Positions 33,315-38,305 of a DNA stretch of 38,305 nucleotides are shown here, one piece after another; positions within the stretch are counted from its first letter, which is position 1, and the number at the start of each line of letters is the position of its first letter. The notes beneath the pieces were generated by a model. The model saw only the letters and a list, made by a program, of their open reading frames with translations. It did no database searches and was not told where the DNA came from. Source of the DNA: CAVURW01 sp963743595 (lineage in GTDB: Bacteria; Verrucomicrobiota; Verrucomicrobiia; Methylacidiphilales; UBA1321); the NCBI GenBank assembly GCA_963743595.1, contig CAVURW010000071.1, positions 1 through 38,305 on the forward strand. Reading direction: 5' to 3'. The position numbers were made by a program, and so were the translations under genes.

Positions 33315-34748
33315 CTAAGGATGTGGGCGCGGTTTCGCGCTCGGAAGAGCAATCGGCGGGGCCGTACCCACTTCTACCGGGCCGAGATTCGGTTGATTTT
33401 GCAGGATGATCTGGTAGAGCGTGGGAGCTTTCGTGAGGTCTGCGGTTTGCGTATAGACCTGCAATTGATGATTCACCGCAGCGATTCTTTGCTCAGCTGC
33501 GCCATCGATCGGGGCGAAGAGGGCATTCGGGACCTGATCGAGCGCGAAGGCGTTAACCGTTCGATCTTCCGTCGGAATGGCGTCGGAAGCGACGGGGGCC
33601 GCCGTGATCCAGCCGTCATGTGCGGGAAGTAAACAGAGGGCTTGGGCCAGGGCCGAAGCTTCTTTCGGGTGCTGAGTCGATTTCAAGACCGCCCAGCCGT
33701 TCACGCGGAGATTAGTGGAGGGCCTCAAGTCTTGGGGAAAGCGGGTCAGCTCAAAGCGCAGATCGCTGTTTTCTGAGAGGCGCGCGCGCGTTTCAATCGG
33801 TGCGATGAGCAAGCAAGCGCGGCTCTTAACGAAAAGGTCGCCAGGCTCGGTTTCGTTATTGGTCATCGGCACGACGACATCCAGGTCCTTAAAGTAGGTC
33901 TGGAAGAACTCCAAGGCGCGGATGTGTGCTGGCGCGAATTTCGACTCGCCGAGGTGCCAGCCCGCTGAATCCAGAATCGGTGCTCCGGCTTCGGTGGAGA
34001 GAAGGTTGAGCAGGGAAAAGTCCGAGGGCGTTTCGAGCGCGAAAATGCGGCTTCCCTCTGGACTAAGGAGCTTGGCGAACGTGAGCGCTTTTGAATCGCC
34101 CTCCATAATATCGAGCGTCCAGTGTGGACCGGGATAGCCGATTCCCACTTGATCGAAAAAGCCCGGATTGTAAAAGAGCACGTCGATCGAAAATTCGTCA
34201 GGCGCAGCAAAGAGCGAACCATTACGAATGAGCGTGCCTGTCAGAATATTCGCGGCGGGGGAAAGATTGGCCGGGACAGGTAACGGCAGAAGGTCCGCGT
34301 GGCCCAGGCTATCGTAGTCCGTGGCATCAAGAAGAATCACGTCGGGCGGCTGATGCGCGGAGATCGCGGCTGCGAGCGCGTTTTTAAAGCCGGTAAAGGT
34401 GGGGTTCAGAACGATCGTGGCGGCCGTCCCGGTATTGTGCATAAACAGGTTAATCTCCTGTTGAATACGCTCAGGCGCGTTACCCTGGCCCCACGCAAGA
34501 ACATGGAGGACAATACCCGTGGTGGGAGCGGCCGGTGTACTCGGGATGTTAACGAAAATCGGTCGACCGTTCTCGTCGACCCTGCTTACGGGAGGGGTGG
34601 TCGATCTCGGAACGGGCTGATTGTGGCTCGTGCTGAGCTTGGTGGGATGAACCGGGAAGGTTAAATAGATGAAGAGGGCCGCACCGAGAAAGGCGAGCGA
34701 GAAATAGATAGCGAGGGCACGTTTAGGCACAGAGGTGAAGTGTAGCAC
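33315..34748 (-). CDS. Membrane-anchored family 1 solute-binding protein
   Basis: 477 residues. An N-terminal membrane anchor or signal (AIYFSLAFLGAALFIYLTF, residues 13-31) is followed by a Pro/Thr-rich linker and then a periplasmic binding fold from about residue 75. The fold carries features of the extracellular solute-binding (sugar-type) family: LHVLAWGQG, PPDVILLDATDY, a GSLFAAPDEFSIDVLFYNPGFFDQVGI loop and a hinge region VNGWAVLKST. The ligand is unknown. No permease or ATPase gene is adjacent, so this is an orphan component or works in another context. The annotated start is a GTG; the C-terminal Pro-rich tail is unusual. It is divergent from the protease gene. Confidence 0.75.
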   Translation of the reverse strand: MLHFTSVPKRALAIYFSLAFLGAALFIYLTFPVHPTKLSTSHNQPVPRSTTPPVSRVDENGRPIFVNIPSTPAAPTTGIVLHVLAWGQGNAPERIQQEINLFMHNTGTAATIVLNPTFTGFKNALAAAISAHQPPDVILLDATDYDSLGHADLLPLPVPANLSPAANILTGTLIRNGSLFAAPDEFSIDVLFYNPGFFDQVGIGYPGPHWTLDIMEGDSKALTFAKLLSPEGSRIFALETPSDFSLLNLLSTEAGAPILDSAGWHLGESKFAPAHIRALEFFQTYFKDLDVVVPMTNNETEPGDLFVKSRACLLIAPIETRARLSENSDLRFELTRFPQDLRPSTNLRVNGWAVLKSTQHPKEASALAQALCLLPAHDGWITAAPVASDAIPTEDRTVNAFALDQVPNALFAPIDGAAEQRIAAVNHQLQVYTQTADLTKAPTLYQIILQNQPNLGPVEVGTAPPIALPSAKPRPHP

Positions 34749-34929
34749 GTGCTGAGTGGAATCGCGAGAATGGGAATTTATACAAATGATTTAACGTGTC
34801 TAAATCATTCAACACAAACAACCTGAAGCTAGAAAGCGGTGATGCTTAGACCGCCATCCTTGAAAATTGGCTAGACCTAAAATGACTTCCCTGGGAAACT
34901 CTTCGACACGTTAATAAGTCGGCAGCCTT

Positions 34930-36525
34930 ATGCGAAACCTGTTCCTCATGTTCGTCTCTTTTGGGTTAGCCTTCCTCGGCTATGCGCTTCAACAGGGCTA
35001 TCTGGTGGATTGGAAGTCCGTTTGGCATGAGCAGGGCTATCAGGCTGACGCGGTTCCCGACCAAGTGGCGACGCCAGCACCCGATTCTACTGTAAATACG
35101 CCGCCACCCGTAGCAACTCCACCCGGCGCGTCGGACCCCACCGAAGCGAAAGCCATCGCCTCGTTCCAGGGGAGTGGACTGCAAAATACCCACCCATTTA
35201 CGGTGAAAGATCAGTGGGAAGTTCATTGGAAAAGTGATGCGGGAATTAAGATTTCTTTGGCCCATTTAGATGGCAAACCGGATGAAGTGATCGCGAACCA
35301 GACCGTCGCGGGACCCGGCTCGTCGTTCGAAGTGCCGGGCGGTCAGCTCTATCTAAAAGTGGACGGAAGCGGCGCATGGAAAGTCTGGGTCGTCCAAGTG
35401 GGACCCGATTCAGCGGTCGCCACCCAGCCCGTACAGCAACCAATGATTCCGCAGACTCCGATCGTGAGCGGAGCACTCCCGGATGTAACGAAGATGGCGC
35501 AATTCCAACGTTCCATCGTTATCGTAAAAGGTTCCAACGAGACCGGTACCGGTTTTTTAACGAAGACGCCGATGGGCACGTGTGTGATGACGAATCAACA
35601 TGTGATCTCGAATAACGGCGGACTCACCTTTCAACTCGCCGATGGAACGAGTCTGAAACCGATCTCCCTGTTCGGCGCAACGGATCGCGATCTGGCTTTG
35701 ATCAAGATCGAAGACACTGGGAGTTTGCAGATGATGGATTGCTCCCAAAATATTTCTGCCGACGCGCTGGCAAACGACCCCACCTTCATCCCAGGAAACA
35801 GCCAGGGCGCCGGAGTCGTGAATAACACGCCCGGAAATATCGTTGCGGTGGGGCCAGAGCGCGTTGAAGTTTCGAATCCCATTTATCCCGGCAATAGTGG
35901 CAGTCCGGTGATCGATACGCGCAGCGGCAAGGCCGTGGGGGTGATTACCGAGATGGAAAAATCAGATACCGAAGGCTGGGCAAACAAGGCCTCCATGGCC
36001 AATCAAAACTCGGCGATTCATGCGGTCCGTTACTTCGCCCTACGATTCGATAGCGTGCCGACTTGGGAAGCGATGGACCCGACCGCATTTCAACGGCAGA
36101 CCGCGTTTTTGGACCAGTTTCATGAGCACACGCTGGATATGGTTTCGCTCATCAAATACATCGTCCATGAGGCACGCAGTCAGAGTGACAATGGGGGCAA
36201 TACTAGTAGCGGTGGGCCTTATGCTGAAGGTGAAGCGGGCCAAATTACTGAGGATCTGTTCAAGCGAAACAAGAAGTTCGCGGAGGTGATGGAACATTTC
36301 GATCAAGATATAAAAGAGGCTACGAACCAAACGGATGCCGTTCAGCGGTATCAGGAATTGCTGCAAGCGGTGACTTCCATTAGTGATGCAGAAGTGCGAA
36401 CGGTGAGCGTCCCAACAAACTTTTACTCGTTCAACCGGAAACGAGCCGCTGAAGAGGCGCAAATTCGCCAGGATGTCGGCGGCGTGTTTAAGAAGATTGC
36501 AGAGAAGCTAAACCACGATTTTTAG
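34930..36525 (+). CDS. Membrane-anchored trypsin-like serine protease
   Basis: 531 residues. An N-terminal membrane segment or signal (residues 1-22) precedes a Pro/Ala-rich linker and a beta-rich domain at about 78-165 (FQGSGLQNTHPFTV ... LYLKVDGSGAWKVWVVQV). A trypsin-like domain follows from about 190. The catalytic triad is complete: His224 (TNQHV), Asp254 (DRDLALIK) and Ser323 (PGNSGSP). A C-terminal helical region (about 375-531) follows, with no PDZ domain, unlike HtrA. It is likely a periplasmic or surface protease. The paralogous gene starts six bases downstream. Confidence 0.82.
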   Translation: MRNLFLMFVSFGLAFLGYALQQGYLVDWKSVWHEQGYQADAVPDQVATPAPDSTVNTPPPVATPPGASDPTEAKAIASFQGSGLQNTHPFTVKDQWEVHWKSDAGIKISLAHLDGKPDEVIANQTVAGPGSSFEVPGGQLYLKVDGSGAWKVWVVQVGPDSAVATQPVQQPMIPQTPIVSGALPDVTKMAQFQRSIVIVKGSNETGTGFLTKTPMGTCVMTNQHVISNNGGLTFQLADGTSLKPISLFGATDRDLALIKIEDTGSLQMMDCSQNISADALANDPTFIPGNSQGAGVVNNTPGNIVAVGPERVEVSNPIYPGNSGSPVIDTRSGKAVGVITEMEKSDTEGWANKASMANQNSAIHAVRYFALRFDSVPTWEAMDPTAFQRQTAFLDQFHEHTLDMVSLIKYIVHEARSQSDNGGNTSSGGPYAEGEAGQITEDLFKRNKKFAEVMEHFDQDIKEATNQTDAVQRYQELLQAVTSISDAEVRTVSVPTNFYSFNRKRAAEEAQIRQDVGGVFKKIAEKLNHDF

Positions 36526-36531
36526 GGTGTC

Positions 36532-37464
36532 ATGGAACTGCGTCGATTAGCAGCGTGTTTAGTGATTCTGGGTAAAACCTGCTTCGGGCAGGTTGACCCC
36601 GGCACTAGATTACCAAGCGCTGCGCCTTCGGTCCCTCCTGCTCCTGAGCCTGTACTCGTAGAGACGTTTTCTGGACAAGGCCAATCTAATACACACCCGA
36701 TGACGCTGAAGAAAGGCTGGATGATCAGCTGGAGGGCTCAAGGAAACTTAAAGGTCTTGGCTGGTCATCTGGATGGAACGCCTGACGAGCTGATCCTGGA
36801 CCTGGGAACGCACAGATCTGGATACCCTTCACAGGGCGACTCGTTTTGCTTAAATGGTGGGATCATCTATCTGAAAGTTACAGGTGACGCCGATTGGTCC
36901 GTGGATGTTAAGCAGGTGCAACATATTATTGGTGCTCCAGTGGGTGAGATTTTTATCGAAAGTCAAGTTGCCCCAAGTCCTACGCCAGTGCCAGTGCCCC
37001 TGAATGTGGATCCTCAGGAGCTGACGAAGTACCTCAGCGGTATCGTGATCGTGAAGGGTTCCAACTCGACGGGAACAGGTTTTCTGATAAAGCTGCCAGT
37101 GACTGGCACCAAGGAAATCGTCGGACTACTTACGAATCAACATGTTATCGCCAACAACAGAAGTCTTACCTTTCAAACTGTAGATGGAGCTTTGCTTAAG
37201 GCAACCATGCTCTACGGTGCTCCAGATCGAGATTTGGCCTTTGTGCAAGTGGAGGACAACGGTGAGTTACCGACGATAGATTTTCCCGCAAGCGTACCGA
37301 ACGATAACACGATGATCCCTGGTAATAGCCAGGGAGCGGGAGTGGTCACTGATACGCCCGGTAAAATCGTCGCCATCGGCCCACAGCGGCAGGTCGGCCT
37401 GTCAGTTTGGAATTCCTACACGAACAACATTTCGCGTCCGGTGCAAATCATCGGTGCGGAATAA
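36532..37464 (+). CDS. Protease paralogue lacking catalytic serine
   Basis: 310 residues. A signal peptide (residues 1-19) is followed by the same beta-rich domain as in the upstream gene (FSGQGQSNTHPMTL ... YLKVTGDADWSVDVKQV) and the first half of a trypsin fold with His (TNQHVIANN) and Asp (DRDLAF). Similarity ends after IVAIGPQRQV (about residue 288, base 37396), just before the GNSG serine motif expected from the upstream copy. The remaining 22 residues are unrelated. The protein is either a truncated pseudoenzyme or a gene cut by a rearrangement. The gene follows its paralogue after six bases, pointing to tandem duplication. Confidence 0.75.
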   Translation: MELRRLAACLVILGKTCFGQVDPGTRLPSAAPSVPPAPEPVLVETFSGQGQSNTHPMTLKKGWMISWRAQGNLKVLAGHLDGTPDELILDLGTHRSGYPSQGDSFCLNGGIIYLKVTGDADWSVDVKQVQHIIGAPVGEIFIESQVAPSPTPVPVPLNVDPQELTKYLSGIVIVKGSNSTGTGFLIKLPVTGTKEIVGLLTNQHVIANNRSLTFQTVDGALLKATMLYGAPDRDLAFVQVEDNGELPTIDFPASVPNDNTMIPGNSQGAGVVTDTPGKIVAIGPQRQVGLSVWNSYTNNISRPVQIIGAE

Positions 37465-38027
37465 TATGACAACCTATCTGAGCGCCAGCAACGACGTGAC
37501 AGGCGTGACTGCCTTGTTGTCCCGGCCACCAATACCATTCCGATCGGGCCGTTGCGTGCCTACAAACATATGGACGGGTTTCGTTCCCAACGCGAAATCA
37601 CAGGCCCAAATTGCGCCGTCGTTTCAAATCCCGTTCGAGCAATCCGGCCGTCTTGTCATAGATAAACGTCGCTTATTTCAACGGACCCCGCCATATTTCA
37701 TTCTGCCACAAATTTTGAGACCGGCCAAGGCTTCGACCAGCCGCACTTTTTATTGAACAATCACAAAATAACTACGGTTTATCATGCTGGATCAAATCAC
37801 AGGTCGCATCATTGATTACGTCGCATTGGATGCGGGATGACGATGAATCGCGGTCTATACTGGTGAACTTAGGCTACCCCAATGTCGGCGATGGCGGCAT
37901 CTGGGATACGCGCCGCTTACTAAATTGGGACCGACAGGGCCTATTTATGGAGTGATAAATCAAATCGCAGTGTCAGAAGGCATCTCTACGATACCCGGCT
38001 ATGCAACGTTCACCTCTAAAGCCTGGA
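37396..38027 (+). other. Unassigned stretch between protease and IS end
   Basis: No complete gene is recognised. Short protein-like runs appear in different frames: NSYTNNISRPVQIIGAE up to 37464, then TNTIPIGPLRAYKHMDGF at about 37530-37585, FETGQGFDQPHFLLNNH at about 37708-37765, and SILVNLGYPNVGDGGI up to a stop at about 37955. The alternation suggests a decayed gene with several frameshifts or poor-quality sequence. No family can be named. Confidence 0.4.
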
Positions 38028-38305
38028 TTAACTTTTGCCAAGCAGGGTTGCGAGCATAAGTGTGACGAACGCCAACCAGTGATAGCCGGCCAGTGTTGTG
38101 GGAAGCCTTTCGTAATCTCTGGCCAGGCGACGGAAGCGTGCAGCCCAGGCAAAGGATCGCTCGACCACCCAGCGTCTGGCAATAGAACAAAACCGCGCTT
38201 GGCTTCATGATGTTTGATCACTTCCAATCGAATACCCTGCTGGGCGGCGTCCTCGGCAGGTTGTTCCCCGGTGTAAGCAATATGATGGTTGAAGGCGTAC
38301 AGGAC
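38028..38305 (-). mobile_element. IS5-family transposase, frameshifted and partial
   Basis: The C-terminal part of a DDE transposase reads in from the right edge. One frame gives YTGEQPAEDAAQQGIRLEV and IKHHEAKRGFVLLP; a second continues RRWVVERSFAWAARFRRLA and RDYERLPTTLAGYHWLAF to a TAA at 38028-38030. The join near 38174-38180 lacks one base compared with the LPRRWVVER signature of the IS5 (ISL2/IS1031-type) group, so the gene is frameshifted. The catalytic Glu of the DDE triad is in WVVERSF. The second Asp region near the edge looks altered (NHHIAYTGE). The rest lies outside the window and no terminal inverted repeat was identified. Confidence 0.85.

Noticed and set aside
1..38305. CRISPR array, prophage, rRNA or functional tRNA genes
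   Set aside because: No regularly spaced repeats, no phage structural or integrase genes, and no rRNA or cloverleaf-capable tRNA were found; the direct repeat near 30.8 kb has only two copies.

Overview
The window is a composite of two kinds of DNA. Bases 1 to about 5300 look eukaryotic: AT-richer, no convincing coding region on either strand, microsatellites, G-rich and pyrimidine-rich tracts, a long foldback (MITE-like) element and a tRNA-like (SINE-like) stretch. From about 5310 to the end the DNA is bacterial, densely packed with intact intronless genes. The change is abrupt and falls just before the last codons of a bacterial gene whose 5' part is missing, so the simplest reading is a chimeric contig (host plus bacterium). 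A real insertion into an animal genome cannot be excluded from sequence alone. The bacterium is probably a member of the Verrucomicrobiota/Planctomycetota group: the Ala/Pro-rich secreted N-terminus of AmtB, the rpmE-prfA-prmC order, a DUF4337 protein, GC-rich double-hairpin repeats and a large secreted heparinase-like lyase all fit, but this is an inference and no rRNA is present.

Layout of the bacterial part. 5.3-11.4 kb: the tail of an unknown gene and an STM4014-type ATP-grasp protein on the plus strand; then, on the minus strand, a threonine synthase preceded by a clear SAM-I (S-box) riboswitch, a fosmidomycin-resistance-type MFS exporter, an unknown 147-aa protein and a GT-C-like polytopic membrane protein. 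A broken C-terminal piece of an ArgD-like aminotransferase lies at 11.44-11.57 kb. 11.7-15.5 kb: a compact livHMGF ABC transporter operon without its binding protein. 15.6-18.0 kb: a sigma-54 promoter, a long leader, amtB, glnK and a strong terminator, forming an ammonium-sensing and uptake unit. 18.2-23.1 kb: a secreted polysaccharide-lyase-like protein, a threonine aldolase with a coupled small ORF, and a cluster of GC-rich hairpin repeats. 23.1-30.6 kb: a His-rich DUF4337 membrane protein, an OmpR-type two-component system, asd, a fatty-acid-hydroxylase-type enzyme, and rpmE-prfA-prmC. 30.6-38.3 kb: a repeat-bearing spacer, a BamE-like lipoprotein, an anchored small protein with an AT-rich promoter palindrome, a DUF695-like/TPR protein, a membrane-anchored solute-binding protein, two tandem related trypsin-like proteins (the second lacking its catalytic serine), an unassigned and possibly decayed stretch, and the frameshifted 3' end of an IS5-family transposase running off the window.

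Two themes connect the genes. Nitrogen: sigma-54, AmtB and GlnK, with a possible second sigma-54-like site at livH. The aspartate-family amino acids: asd, thrC under a SAM riboswitch, and a threonine aldolase. The most interesting observation is the SAM riboswitch placed on a threonine-synthase-type gene rather than on a methionine gene.
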